DNA from: Nitrospira sp. CG24B
GTDB taxonomy: Bacteria; Nitrospirota; Nitrospiria; Nitrospirales; Nitrospiraceae
Direction of reading: 5' to 3'
DNA: 64,000 bases
Assembly (NCBI GenBank): GCA_002869845.2
Contig: NEWS02000004.1
Coordinates: 54,025 to 118,024 of the forward strand
Shown here: positions 1 to 9,024 of the stretch, in pieces
Numbering within the stretch: position 1 is the first letter of the stretch
Layout of the letters: the number at the start of each line of letters is the position of its first letter
Position numbers and translations under genes: made by a program
Notes under the pieces: generated by a model
What the model saw: only the letters and a program-made list of their open reading frames with translations
Told to the model about the DNA's origin: nothing
The model's database searches: none

Positions 1-389
1 GCTGAAGCCCACTGCTACCAATAGTATGTAGGGGAATCAAGTGCATACGCCTATTAAGAAATTAGAAGATATGTGTGCCGTTCATTTGGCACTTGTGAAG
101 ATATGGAGCAAAGGTAGTGCCGTTCCTGGTTACCTCCCATATGAGACCAAGAGCAGTGATGAATCAGTGAGTTAGAAAATCTTTTCCATGAACACTCGAA
201 TGATTTTCCCTGCCGATGACTGTAGCGGAATAGTTTGTGTACGACTAAACTGCCTCATCCCGCTCGCGAACATGCATGATGAGCTGGGCGTTTCGCGAGT
301 CCTCATCGTCCGAGGAGTAACTTGAGGAGGACGAGGTGTTCGAGGGGAACAGGTGTAAGAATTCGAGATTCAAGGAACAAGGTTGTCGA
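1..389. other. Intergenic or gene-edge region, no supported gene
   Basis: No convincing coding frame was found. The first about 30 bases could be the end of an upstream gene (one frame stays open to a stop at 29-31), but this is too short to judge. The stretch at 300-340 is rich in gag/gga and can fold weakly; no T-tract terminator is visible. Confidence 0.4.
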
Positions 390-1772
390 CTAGCACAGCG
401 CAGAGTGTCTGCTTTTGGCGTAGATCAAGCCATCTTCGAGTGTTCCAAACTCTCCATCAAGCTGAGCCTCATAACAGTCATCAAGCAGTCGGCCCATGTC
501 AGGACCAGGCTGGATTCCTAATTCCAACAAGTGACGGCCCATGATAATGGGAGAAGGCGTCTGACGGTCCACTTCCAGCTGGCGTGCTTTGGCCAACAGC
601 CACTCACCGGCGGGAAATCCATCAAACTGTTTCGGCGGGCGTCCTGCGTGGTCAGCCCGCGCCACGCGCACCAATCGGTCGATGCGCTTGACGTGCCTCG
701 CCAATCGGCGGACTGCGCTGTCAGAAGCGTTGGCGTCATGCAGGGCACGAGGACGAAGATGGCAACATACCAGTGGGACCACCTCATCAATCAGGCTGTG
801 CTGGTTGGTCAATCGCTCAAGAAAACGTTGTGTCGGGCCTGCCCCTTCCGATTCATGTCCTCGCGAGGTGACGTGTCCGAATTCTTCTTTGGTCGTAGCC
901 GGTTTGCCGAAGTCGTGGCAGAGGACACCCAACCCAACGGCCAGGTCATCCGGCTCACCACCGGTGCGCTCCGCAGCGAACCAGTCCAGGCAGTGGAGTG
1001 TGTGGATCCAGACGTCGCCTTCCGGATGCCAGATGGGATCTTGTGGACAGCCTTCAAGGGCTGCGAGCTCCGGATAGAAACGGAGCCAGCCGCTGTGACG
1101 TAAGAACTGCAATCCCAGCGATGGCTTGCGTCCTTGCAGGAGCAGCTTCTTCCATTCTTCCCACAGACGCTCGCTTGGGTGATCTTCCTGGGAAAGTGTC
1201 TGGCACAGAGCCACGGTTTCCGGCGCGACCGTGAGCTCAAAGCGGGCCGTCAGCTGCATGCCACGCAAGACGCGCAGAGGATCTTCGGCGAATCGGTTCG
1301 ACGTGTGGCGCAAGATCCGTGCATCAAGGTCGCCGCGACCGTTGAAGGGATCGCGAAGCTCCATGGTGTCCGGATCCCAGGCCATTGCGTTGATGGTGAA
1401 GTCTCGTCGTGCCAGCGCCTCATCAATCGGCATGTTGGGGTCGGCTTGTCTCAGCAAGCCGGGGAGGGAGGTGTCGTCAGTGCGCATGCGGGAGGGAATG
1501 GACACATCGATCGGCAGGCCTTGCAGCTTGAAGACCGCGAATGTTTTTCCAACGAATTGCACAGAGAAGTGCTCAGTCAGCAGTGCATGGACTTGGCCGG
1601 GCGGCAGACCGGTCACTTCGAGGTCCAAATCCCGTGGCTGTTGACCGAGCACGAGATCACGGACCGAACCGCCGACCAGCCATGTTCTCCCACCGGCGCG
1701 GCGAATCAGTTGCTCAATCTTGCGTAGCGCCCCCGCAAGCGTGGGATCTTCAATGCGAAAACGGGCCGGCAC
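390..1772 (-). CDS. cca: CCA tRNA nucleotidyltransferase / poly(A) polymerase family with HD domain
   Basis: Class II nucleotidyltransferase of the tRNA CCA-adding / poly(A) polymerase family, a cytoplasmic enzyme. The N-terminus shows the substrate motif LVGGSVRDLVLG followed by the metal-binding DLDLE. The RRDFTINAMA motif and an RNA-binding arm follow, and an HD phosphohydrolase motif (LCHDFGKPATT) lies in the second half, giving the E. coli Cca-like layout. The 460 aa length fits. It abuts galT, whose stop is one base upstream of this start, so the two are probably co-transcribed. Both tRNAs in this window already encode CCA, so a repair or polyadenylation role is as likely as de novo addition. 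Exact specificity cannot be read from the sequence. Confidence 0.9.
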   Translation of the reverse strand: MPARFRIEDPTLAGALRKIEQLIRRAGGRTWLVGGSVRDLVLGQQPRDLDLEVTGLPPGQVHALLTEHFSVQFVGKTFAVFKLQGLPIDVSIPSRMRTDDTSLPGLLRQADPNMPIDEALARRDFTINAMAWDPDTMELRDPFNGRGDLDARILRHTSNRFAEDPLRVLRGMQLTARFELTVAPETVALCQTLSQEDHPSERLWEEWKKLLLQGRKPSLGLQFLRHSGWLRFYPELAALEGCPQDPIWHPEGDVWIHTLHCLDWFAAERTGGEPDDLAVGLGVLCHDFGKPATTKEEFGHVTSRGHESEGAGPTQRFLERLTNQHSLIDEVVPLVCCHLRPRALHDANASDSAVRRLARHVKRIDRLVRVARADHAGRPPKQFDGFPAGEWLLAKARQLEVDRQTPSPIIMGRHLLELGIQPGPDMGRLLDDCYEAQLDGEFGTLEDGLIYAKSRHSALC

Positions 1773-2777
1773 TTAGACTCCTGCTTCGCGGAGGAACGTC
1801 GCGGCTTCCTCCGGTGACACCGGATTGATGTAGAAGCCGGTGCCCCATTCAAAGCCGGCGACTTGCGTCAGTTTAGGGATGATCTCCAGGTGCCAATGGT
1901 AGTACTCGCCGGTTTTCTCATGCAGGGGAGAACTGTGGAGGATAAAGTTGTATGAGGGGCGAGCGAGCACTTTGTCCATACGGCGCAACGACTCCGAAAG
2001 GATCGGGGCCAGAAACTCGAACTGCGATTTCTGGCTTTCCTCAAAATACGCCGCATGGCGCTTGGGAAGAATCCACATTTCGAATGGAAACCGTGGCGCG
2101 AAGGGTGTGACGCAGAGGAACTCCGGATTCTCGGCGACGATGCGATCTCCTTCCGAGAGATCCTGCCGGAGGATATCACAGTAGATGCAACGCTCTTTCT
2201 GCTGATAGTGAGCGCGGCATCCGTCCAGCTCCTCCTGTACGTTGGTCGGGACGATCGGCAGGGCGATGAGTTGAGAATGGCTGTGTTCCAGGGTGGCGCC
2301 GGCGGATGCGCCGTGGTTCTTGAAAATGAGAATGTAGCGGAATCGAATGTCTTTTCGGAGGTCGATCATTCGATCTCGATAGGCCCACAGCACGTCCTCG
2401 ATCTTCTTGATCGGAAGATCGGCGAGGCCCTCGACATGGGTGGGTGTTTCGATGATGACTTCATGGGCGCCCACGCCGTTCATGCGGTCGTAGAGTCCGA
2501 TCCCCTCGCGACCCATGTCACCTTCAACTTGCAGCGCAGGAAATTTATTCGGGACGACGCGTACGGTCCAATTGGGAGAATTGGGTCCGCCCGGCTGCGG
2601 CCGATAGGCCATGATTTCTTTCGGCGTGAGCCGTTCCTGTCCCGGACAAAACGGACAGAGGGTCGTCGAAATCGGTCGGGCCGGTTGGAGGTTGATAAAG
2701 TCATGTGGACGACCCCTGCGCTCAGTGGAAATAATCACCCAGCGGCCCACAACGGGGTCACGTCTTAGATCTGGCAT
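1773..2777 (-). CDS. galT: Galactose-1-phosphate uridylyltransferase
   Basis: HIT-superfamily enzyme exchanging UMP between UDP-glucose and galactose-1-phosphate (Leloir pathway), cytoplasmic. Visible features are the zinc-binding CPFC at residues 41-44, the conserved VVPNKFPAL segment near 74-82, the catalytic His triad region EHSHSQ at 164-169, and a second His cluster YYHWHLEIIP near the C-terminus. The length of 334 aa is typical of the bacterial family. It lies just downstream of the GH57 gene (15 bp gap) and directly abuts cca, so a glycan-metabolism operon is likely. The galT/GH57 pairing hints at use of the product in glycogen or alpha-glucan turnover (inference). Some relatives act as ADP-glucose phosphorylases, which is an alternative. 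Confidence 0.92.
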   Translation of the reverse strand: MPDLRRDPVVGRWVIISTERRGRPHDFINLQPARPISTTLCPFCPGQERLTPKEIMAYRPQPGGPNSPNWTVRVVPNKFPALQVEGDMGREGIGLYDRMNGVGAHEVIIETPTHVEGLADLPIKKIEDVLWAYRDRMIDLRKDIRFRYILIFKNHGASAGATLEHSHSQLIALPIVPTNVQEELDGCRAHYQQKERCIYCDILRQDLSEGDRIVAENPEFLCVTPFAPRFPFEMWILPKRHAAYFEESQKSQFEFLAPILSESLRRMDKVLARPSYNFILHSSPLHEKTGEYYHWHLEIIPKLTQVAGFEWGTGFYINPVSPEEAATFLREAGV

Positions 2778-2792
2778 CTCTTCTCCTCCATA

Positions 2793-4994
2793 TCACACTC
2801 TCCACAGTTCGGCCTCAAATTCAGGCCCAGGTACGGTCAGGACGGCCGGATGATGGCCAGGATAGCGAGCGACTTCGAGGCCGTGTTCTCGCACGATGAT
2901 CGACATCTGGATCGTATTCCCTTGTTCCAGGCACAGCTCTTTCCAAGGGACGGCCAACTCCAGAATGGTGTGGGCCTTGATTGACCGATAGGAGCCGATC
3001 TCTTGCCAGGCATCTGCCTGGGTTTGGCGAGACAAGATAAAAGCCTCCGGGCCTGGCGAGGTCAGCGCAAATGTCAGCCGAAAAGTACATTGAGGCCCTT
3101 GCAACCGAATATCAACGTCGAGGCCCTGTCGTGTCGTACTCGTTTCGTCTGGGTCGAATCTCATCACGAGCTGACCTGAGGTCCAACCGAATTGGATCGC
3201 CGTGAAGAGTCCATCGGCTTTCCACATGGCTCCAAGCGGGGGCTGGGTGTTGATGTTTCCGGCGCCACGCCATTCGAAAAAGTCGGTCACGATGCCGTCG
3301 ATTGTGGGATTCAACAGGACGAGCGGCTGTTGGACTGAATCGGATTCGGAGGCGATGGCCCTCGTGCAGATCGGAACATTCAGTTGATCGGGAGGCGGAA
3401 TGCCCATATGCGTCCAGACGTTCCGGAGATGCGTGCGGAAGAGGCGGTCGAATTCGGGTTTAAAGTCGGTATCGAAATCATCGCCGTACCACCAGAACCA
3501 GTCGCTCCCTTCGGCGGCGTAGAGTTCTTGCCAGGCCGCTTGCGCACGGTCAGGTGGAAGACTCTGTGCGATATTCACCAGCTGTGTGCGAGTATGACCG
3601 AGGAGATCCCACCCGCGATTGTCTTCGTAGTGCCCGATCCAGATCTTGTAGTCAGAATTGATCCAGGAGCCTGAATGGAGGCAGGGCAGCTGTTGTGTAG
3701 GTTGCACGGCAGTCATCGCATCCGACATGGTAGAGGCCTGGACCAGGACCTGTCCGTTGTGATCCAGTTCGTGGTTGGTGAAGGCTTCGTACAGGAGAGA
3801 TAGGAACTGTTCCCCGCCGTCGTGATAGTGTTCCCACGGATTTTCACCGTCCAGGATGATGGGGATGACGATCTTCTCTTGCGGTGTATCGTGGACAATG
3901 CCCCGCAGCCGCCGCAGGACATCCTCAGCGGCGGATTCGGGCGTCGTCTTGTGGTAGACGAATCCGAATGCGTCGGAGATCTCGCGGTCGCGGAACAGTA
4001 CGGTCAATGCATGTTCAGGTTCACCGATGCGATAGGGTTGATAGAGCGCGGCTTGCCGATGCCATGGGCGGCCGCACATTCCCAGGGAGCGTGCGAGGAT
4101 GCCCTCGTCTGTGGCAAACCAGCGAAGGCCGGTCTGATGGATCAGAGGAAGCATCTCGGGACACACCGATCCCTCGGACGGCCACAAGCCGGTTGGAGCC
4201 TGGCCGAAAGTGGACTGATGATATGCGACGGCCTGCTGCAGTTGGGCTGCGGCATCTTCCGGAGCATGAAAACGAGCGGGCAAGGGAAGGTCCGGCCTGG
4301 CCCGCCGGTTGATATCGGTGTCGATCACCAGTGGAAGAATCGGATGATAGAAGGGTGTCGTCGTCAGTTCGACTTGCCCCCGCTCCAAGAGTCGTCGGTA
4401 TAGCGGGATGATTTCTCGTACGGCCAGACGTTGCAGGTCCAATACTTCTTGCTTATCGTCCTCGGTGAAGCCGCGATTTTTCTGGCGCAGCGCAGCCAGA
4501 CGAGGATATTGTTGAACGGTGCCATATCCGAACCAGGCGAGGTTGTGCCAGACTTGGAGGTCTAGCAGCTCTTGTGTGGAGAATTGACGGGCGACGCGGT
4601 GGAGATCATGTCCCGGGACGTCCAGCCCGCGTTTCACCAGCAACTCATGGTATCGAGGATAGGGGCGCACCATCGTCGCCCAGTTGGCTGAAAAGAAATG
4701 ACGGACCAGAAAGGCTTTTTCTTCAAGGGTGAGGTTTGCCGCTGGGCGTTGGGCATGTTCGAGAAACAGATCAAGGATCTTCCCGGTGCCGATCTCCTCT
4801 AACTGCAAGAGGAGGGACGGCGTAAAATTGAACGTGGCGCTGACACCGGGGAATTTCTCCAACAGATAGGCCATATCGTAATAGGCCTTGGTCGCATGCA
4901 GGCGCACCCATGGCATACTGGCCGATCCGGCCACCGGATCGGTGTAATAGGGCTGGTGCATATGCCACAGAAAACATACGTGGACATGCTTCAT
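2793..4994 (-). CDS. Glycoside hydrolase family 57 (amylopullulanase/alpha-amylase-like)
   Basis: GH57 alpha-glucan-active enzyme of 733 aa. The N-terminal family signature WHMHQPYY is at residues 10-17. The catalytic Glu nucleophile is expected in GLWPSEGSV (E274) and the acid/base Asp in ILDGENPWEHY (D382). The remaining GH57 block WFATDEGIL follows the nucleophile motif. After about residue 560 there is a beta-rich C-terminal region as seen in bacterial GH57 amylopullulanases. No signal peptide is present, so it acts in the cytoplasm, probably on glycogen-like glucan. It is the first gene of the minus-strand unit GH57-galT-cca. A purine-rich stretch (aaggga) precedes the ATG. Confidence 0.9.
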   Translation of the reverse strand: MKHVHVCFLWHMHQPYYTDPVAGSASMPWVRLHATKAYYDMAYLLEKFPGVSATFNFTPSLLLQLEEIGTGKILDLFLEHAQRPAANLTLEEKAFLVRHFFSANWATMVRPYPRYHELLVKRGLDVPGHDLHRVARQFSTQELLDLQVWHNLAWFGYGTVQQYPRLAALRQKNRGFTEDDKQEVLDLQRLAVREIIPLYRRLLERGQVELTTTPFYHPILPLVIDTDINRRARPDLPLPARFHAPEDAAAQLQQAVAYHQSTFGQAPTGLWPSEGSVCPEMLPLIHQTGLRWFATDEGILARSLGMCGRPWHRQAALYQPYRIGEPEHALTVLFRDREISDAFGFVYHKTTPESAAEDVLRRLRGIVHDTPQEKIVIPIILDGENPWEHYHDGGEQFLSLLYEAFTNHELDHNGQVLVQASTMSDAMTAVQPTQQLPCLHSGSWINSDYKIWIGHYEDNRGWDLLGHTRTQLVNIAQSLPPDRAQAAWQELYAAEGSDWFWWYGDDFDTDFKPEFDRLFRTHLRNVWTHMGIPPPDQLNVPICTRAIASESDSVQQPLVLLNPTIDGIVTDFFEWRGAGNINTQPPLGAMWKADGLFTAIQFGWTSGQLVMRFDPDETSTTRQGLDVDIRLQGPQCTFRLTFALTSPGPEAFILSRQTQADAWQEIGSYRSIKAHTILELAVPWKELCLEQGNTIQMSIIVREHGLEVARYPGHHPAVLTVPGPEFEAELWRV

Positions 4995-5093
4995 TGATGC
5001 CGATTTCCCTTCATCTTGCCGAGTATGTCATAGGGGGTATGAGCATGCAATCCGCAGGCGGATTTGTGATGGAACATCGCATGAGGAGTTGAG

Positions 5094-5495
5094 ATGGCGA
5101 GCTTTCTTCGGTATTGGGGGCCGGTGTGCGGATACGCTGGGATTATTTTTTATTTATCCGCGCAGGCTCATCCGGAAGAGCATGTGCCGTTCGTCATGCA
5201 TTTCAGTGATAAAGTTTTGCATGCCGTCGAGTATGCGGTATTCGGTGCGTTGTGCTACCGGGCGCTTTGTGGAAGTGGACATGCTGCGTGGAGACAACAA
5301 GCGATTCCGGTAGCTATCCTTCTGGCCTCCTTGTATGGGGTAAGCGATGAGGTTCACCAGGCGTTCGTTCCATTTCGAGATGCCAACTGGTTGGATTGGG
5401 TGGCGGATACGATCGGAGCTACGATCGGAGTGACGGTCATGGATCGGGTGTTCAGTCTCAGGCCGGTCGGCTCGATTCCGGAAGCGTTGAGGTAG
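5094..5495 (+). CDS. VanZ-like membrane protein
   Basis: Small 133 aa inner-membrane protein of the VanZ-like family, with about four hydrophobic helices. The family signature SDEVHQAFVPFRDANW followed by DWVADTIGA is intact near residues 84-108. The start follows a good GAGGAG site. VanZ in enterococci gives low-level teicoplanin resistance, but most chromosomal relatives have no proven role. The genes downstream concern cell-wall sugar recycling, which agrees with an envelope role (inference). Confidence 0.85.
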   Translation: MASFLRYWGPVCGYAGIIFYLSAQAHPEEHVPFVMHFSDKVLHAVEYAVFGALCYRALCGSGHAAWRQQAIPVAILLASLYGVSDEVHQAFVPFRDANWLDWVADTIGATIGVTVMDRVFSLRPVGSIPEALR

Positions 5496-5518
5496 GGCCG
5501 ATCGAATATGAGGTGTTC

Positions 5519-5547
5519 GTGACAAGTCGTGGGGCGCTCGCTATAAT
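5519..5547 (+). promoter_or_regulatory. Sigma-70-type promoter, leaderless geometry
   Basis: A gtgaca -35 hexamer, a 17 bp spacer and a perfect tataat -10 are seen. The -10 ends nine bases before the ATG at 5557, so the predicted transcript starts two or three bases before the start codon. No Shine-Dalgarno site lies in between. Confidence 0.6.
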
Positions 5548-5556
5548 TCGCTGAGT

Positions 5557-6660
5557 ATGCTGTCGGCCAACACACCCCCTTTCAAGACGCCGTTGTCTCC
5601 TCCCGATCAAACTCTCATCGCGCAGGCGGTTGAGACTCGTCTTTCTCCCGGCCTCGTCTTAAAGGCTCTGACGCCATTGGCAGGCGATGCTTCCAATCGG
5701 CGCTACTATCGAGCCACCGTTTCCGGCGGGCCACCACATGCTGTGATCGTGATGCAGTTGGCTGAGCCGGAAGGTTTCAAGCAGTCTGAAGAGGCGGTCA
5801 GTGGCGGGATCCACCAGATCTCGGAACTACCCTTCATCAACATCATGTCGCATCTGGCTAAAGCAAAGGTGCCGGTTCCTGTACTCCACTACTATGATCA
5901 ATCCTCAGGGCTGCTCTATCTGGAAGATTTCGGAGATGTGACATTAGCGGAGGCCGTCAGCCAGGCGGATGCGCCGAACGTGGAGTCACGGTACAAACAG
6001 GCCATCAATATCCTGGTGCAGATGCAGGTCAACGCCACGACGCCGGCGGATCCTGGGTGCCTGGCGTTTCACCGCAGTTTCGATGTGCCGTTGCTGATGT
6101 GGGAGTTCGACCATTTTCTTGAGTATGGAATTGTGGCGCGTCGCGGCAACCCGTTGCCTGAGGAGGACGCCACGACAATCAGACGGGAGTTCGAAGGAAT
6201 CGCGGAACTCCTCGCCGGGCAACCACGCGTCTTTACGCATCGCGATTATCACTCTCGCAATTTGATGGTCGACGGGTTGCGGCTTGGCGTGATTGACTTT
6301 CAGGATGCGTTGATGGGACCGGCAACCTACGATCTGGCCTCACTCTTACGGGATGCCTATATTCGACTTGACGAAGCCCTCGTTGACGATTTGGTGGGGT
6401 ACTACCTCGATCAGCTGGCCGAACAGCGCTTCGTCTGGACCAATCGTGCGGCGTTTCGACGGCTCTTTGATCTGACGAGTATTCAACGCAATCTGAAGGC
6501 GGCCGGACGGTTTGTCTACATTGATCGGGTCAAAGCCAACTCAAAATTCTTAGCTGATATTCCTCGCGTCTTGAGCTACGTCAAGCGCAATCTTGAAAAA
6601 CATCCGGAGCTGGATACACTCCGAAGGCACCTCACACCGTATGTGCCTGAATTGCAATAA
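5557..6660 (+). CDS. Phosphotransferase, AmgK-like (N-acetylmuramate/N-acetylglucosamine kinase family)
   Basis: Aminoglycoside-phosphotransferase-fold kinase, 367 aa. The catalytic loop THRDYHSRNLMV (HxDxxxxN) and the metal-binding GVIDFQDALMGP are present at about residues 227-250. In Pseudomonas, AmgK phosphorylates the anomeric position of MurNAc for MurU, bypassing fosfomycin-sensitive de novo UDP-MurNAc synthesis. The next gene is a MurU-like nucleotidyltransferase, which supports that assignment. The start is chosen at the ATG just after a tataat box; there is no ribosome binding site. Other small-molecule kinases share the fold, so the substrate is inferred from context. Confidence 0.82.
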   Translation: MLSANTPPFKTPLSPPDQTLIAQAVETRLSPGLVLKALTPLAGDASNRRYYRATVSGGPPHAVIVMQLAEPEGFKQSEEAVSGGIHQISELPFINIMSHLAKAKVPVPVLHYYDQSSGLLYLEDFGDVTLAEAVSQADAPNVESRYKQAINILVQMQVNATTPADPGCLAFHRSFDVPLLMWEFDHFLEYGIVARRGNPLPEEDATTIRREFEGIAELLAGQPRVFTHRDYHSRNLMVDGLRLGVIDFQDALMGPATYDLASLLRDAYIRLDEALVDDLVGYYLDQLAEQRFVWTNRAAFRRLFDLTSIQRNLKAAGRFVYIDRVKANSKFLADIPRVLSYVKRNLEKHPELDTLRRHLTPYVPELQ

Positions 6661-6662
6661 CC

Positions 6663-6747
6663 GGTGAAGGGTAAGGAGTTAGGGGTGAGGAGACGACGAA
6701 TCACTCAATTGCTCTTCGCTCCTCACGCTTTACCCCGTACGCCTCAC
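6663..6747. repeat. Heptad-periodic inverted repeat spacer
   Basis: The left arm reads as four 7-base units (GGTGAAG, GGTAAGG, AGTTAGG, GGTGAGG; 6663-6690). The right arm reads as complementary-sense units (TCCTCAC, GCTTTAC, CCCGTAC, GCCTCAC; 6720-6747). The core arms gtgaggag/ctcctcac pair exactly. It fills the whole gap between the AmgK- and MurU-like genes and ends eight bases before the ATG. Confidence 0.7.
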
Positions 6748-6755
6748 GGAACTTC

Positions 6756-7517
6756 ATGAAAGCCATGATTCTTGCGGCTGGTCTAGGCACTCGCTTGAGA
6801 CCGCTGACGCACACCATTCCTAAGCCGTTGCTGCCGGTCGGTGGGGTGCCGCTCATCGTCTGGAACCTCCTGCTGCTGAGGCGGCATGGGTTCCGTCAAG
6901 TCGTGATCAATCTGCATCATCTGGGGCCGATGATCGAACAGGCCTTGGGCACGGGTTCAAAATTTGGGATGCGCATCATCTATTCGCATGAGCCGGTCAT
7001 TCTGGGCACCGGCGGTGGAATCAAACAGGCGGAGCCTTATTTTTCGGGAGAGCCCGTGTTGATTCTCAATGGGGATACGCTGGTGGAGTTAGATCTTGAG
7101 GCGCTCTGCGATTTTCACCGCACCAACAACGCGGCGGCAACCTTGGTGCTGCGGGAGGATTCGGACGCGGCCAGTTGGGGGCTAGTTGAGGTGGAAGAGA
7201 AGGAGAGGAAGATCCTGCGCATCACCGGAAAAGGGCTTGCGGATTCCGTTCCCACGATGTCGCGTATGTTCGCCGGGATTCACATCTTGCACCCTCGGTT
7301 GCTCCGGCAGGTGCCGAAAGGAGTGGCCTCCTCGATCATCGATCCCTATGTGAGGGCCATCGAGCGAGGAGAGTCGGTGCTCGGGTATGATCTGCAGGGC
7401 TATTGGTCGGATATTGGCACGGTCGAGCGCTACGCGCAGGCGGAACGGGATGTCCGAGCGGGACGGATTCGTTTGGAAGCTCGTCAGCCAGCCGAAGCGC
7501 ATGTGCCGCTCACCTAG
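6756..7517 (+). CDS. Sugar-1-phosphate nucleotidyltransferase, MurU-like
   Basis: NDP-sugar pyrophosphorylase fold, 253 aa. The N-terminal motif MILAAGLGTRLRPLT holds the nucleotide-binding loop, PKPLLPVGG contains the catalytic Lys, LILNGDTLVELD has the metal-binding Asp, and WSDIGTVERYAQAE closes the domain. It lacks the left-handed beta-helix acyltransferase extension, as in MurU (MurNAc-1-P uridylyltransferase) and short glucose/mannose-1-P transferases. Pairing with an AmgK-like kinase favours UDP-MurNAc salvage (inference). The gap to the kinase is filled by a heptad inverted repeat and no strong ribosome binding site is seen. Confidence 0.83.
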   Translation: MKAMILAAGLGTRLRPLTHTIPKPLLPVGGVPLIVWNLLLLRRHGFRQVVINLHHLGPMIEQALGTGSKFGMRIIYSHEPVILGTGGGIKQAEPYFSGEPVLILNGDTLVELDLEALCDFHRTNNAAATLVLREDSDAASWGLVEVEEKERKILRITGKGLADSVPTMSRMFAGIHILHPRLLRQVPKGVASSIIDPYVRAIERGESVLGYDLQGYWSDIGTVERYAQAERDVRAGRIRLEARQPAEAHVPLT

Positions 7518-7567
7518 ACCGCCTTGCCCCGGTCGCACCCCTCCGTCGACCGGTCACCTCGTCTCGC

Positions 7568-8929
7568 CTATTTTTGCTGCTTGAGTAAACGAGCCAGATA
7601 GGTTCGCTGGAGCTTGAGCGAGTCGGCGGCTTTTGTCTGATTGCCTTCGGCCAGTTCCATCGCGCGCGCGATGATGTAGCGGCTGTGGTGTTCCATGGAT
7701 TCATGGTAAGGGAGATTCAGATACGGCAGTGAATCGTCTTCGCTTCGACCGAAGATGGCGTCCTCTGCCAGGAGTGCCAATATCTCCGGTTCAATGATGT
7801 CTTTCTGGCTCAAGACGACGGCGCGCGCGATCACATTGTCCAATTCTCGAATATTCCCCGGCCACGGATAGCGGGTCAATGCCTCGACCGCAGTCGCGCT
7901 CAGCGCCATGCCTGGTCGTTTTGCGTCTCTCGTATGCCGATCCAAAAAGAACTGGGCCAAGGCCGGGACATCCCCTGATCGTTCGCGCAGCGGCGGCAGC
8001 GTGAGGGTCACGACGTTGAGTCGAAAATAGAGATCTTCGCGGAACTGGCCTGCTCGCACGGCCTGCCGAAGGTCTTTGTTCGTGGCCGCAATGATGCGAA
8101 TGTTGACTGAGACGGTTTTGGAGCCGCCAACACGCTGAAACTCCCGGTCTTGCAGGACGCGTAACAGCTTTGATTGCAACGGAAGGGGCATGTCTCCGAT
8201 CTCATCCAGGAAGACGGTACCCCCGTCGGCCATTTCCAGCTTGCCCTTCTGCTGTCGGTCGGCCCCGGTGAACGCTCCTCGCTCGTGTCCGAATAGTTCA
8301 TTCTCCAGTAACGTCTCCGTCAAGGCAACGCAGTTGATGACGATGAGCGGCATGGCACCCCGATGGCTCCACTGATGGATCGAGCGAGCGAAGAGTTCCT
8401 TGCCGGTCCCGCTTTCGCCGAGGAGTAATACGCTCGCATCGGATTTGGCGGCTCGTTGTGCCGCTTCCACGACAGATTTGACGGACGGGCTGTTGCCGAC
8501 GATGGAGGCGTAACGGCCGTCGACTTCAGACCGGAGATAGGCGACCTGGTGTCGCAGCGCATCCCGCTCCAAGGCTTTGCGAATGACGATCAACAGATGG
8601 TCTTTATCGAGAGGTTTGGTCAGAAAGTCGTAGGCCCCTTCCTTCATGGCCTCCACCGCGGCTTCAACCGAGCCATGCGCGGTCATGACGATGACGGGAA
8701 TATTTTCAGACGGTTTGATCTGGGACAGACGCTTGAGGACGTCAAGTCCTGACACTTTGGGCAATGTAAGGTCCAGGAGGATCAGCTGGGGAGACTCGTG
8801 AACGATGTGGTCAAGCGCCTGTTGTCCCTCGGTGGCCGCGACGGTCTCGTATCCGGAAGCATGGAGCCGGTCCTCCAGCATCATGACGATGTCGGGGTCA
8901 TCGTCGACAATAAGAATTTTGGCGTTCAT
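7568..8929 (-). CDS. Sigma-54-dependent NtrC-family response regulator
   Basis: Three-domain activator of RpoN promoters, 453 aa. The receiver has acidic pair D10/D11, phosphoacceptor D53 and K105. The AAA+ domain carries Walker A GESGTGKE at 171-178, the sigma-54 contact loop GAFTGA at 218-223, and a Walker B in GTVFLDEIGDM. The C-terminal Fis-type helix-turn-helix ends in KLQRTYLARLLKQQK. No histidine kinase is adjacent, so it is an orphan here and its stimulus is unknown. Neighbouring genes do not suggest a target. Confidence 0.93.
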   Translation of the reverse strand: MNAKILIVDDDPDIVMMLEDRLHASGYETVAATEGQQALDHIVHESPQLILLDLTLPKVSGLDVLKRLSQIKPSENIPVIVMTAHGSVEAAVEAMKEGAYDFLTKPLDKDHLLIVIRKALERDALRHQVAYLRSEVDGRYASIVGNSPSVKSVVEAAQRAAKSDASVLLLGESGTGKELFARSIHQWSHRGAMPLIVINCVALTETLLENELFGHERGAFTGADRQQKGKLEMADGGTVFLDEIGDMPLPLQSKLLRVLQDREFQRVGGSKTVSVNIRIIAATNKDLRQAVRAGQFREDLYFRLNVVTLTLPPLRERSGDVPALAQFFLDRHTRDAKRPGMALSATAVEALTRYPWPGNIRELDNVIARAVVLSQKDIIEPEILALLAEDAIFGRSEDDSLPYLNLPYHESMEHHSRYIIARAMELAEGNQTKAADSLKLQRTYLARLLKQQK

Positions 8930-9024
8930 CGGAATAATCCTCTGTCTTCGGTCGTCCGCTAGGGCAGAATCGGCCAGAAAGTCGTTATGCCATTGACGAG
9001 CGGCGATGCGTGAGACATCTCCAC

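Noticed and set aside
2055..2768. 237-codon plus-strand frame over galT
   Set aside because: galT active-site motifs are on the minus strand; the plus-strand frame has no supporting feature.
6663..6747. Heptad repeats considered as a CRISPR array
   Set aside because: Units are seven bases, degenerate, have no spacers and no cas genes are present.
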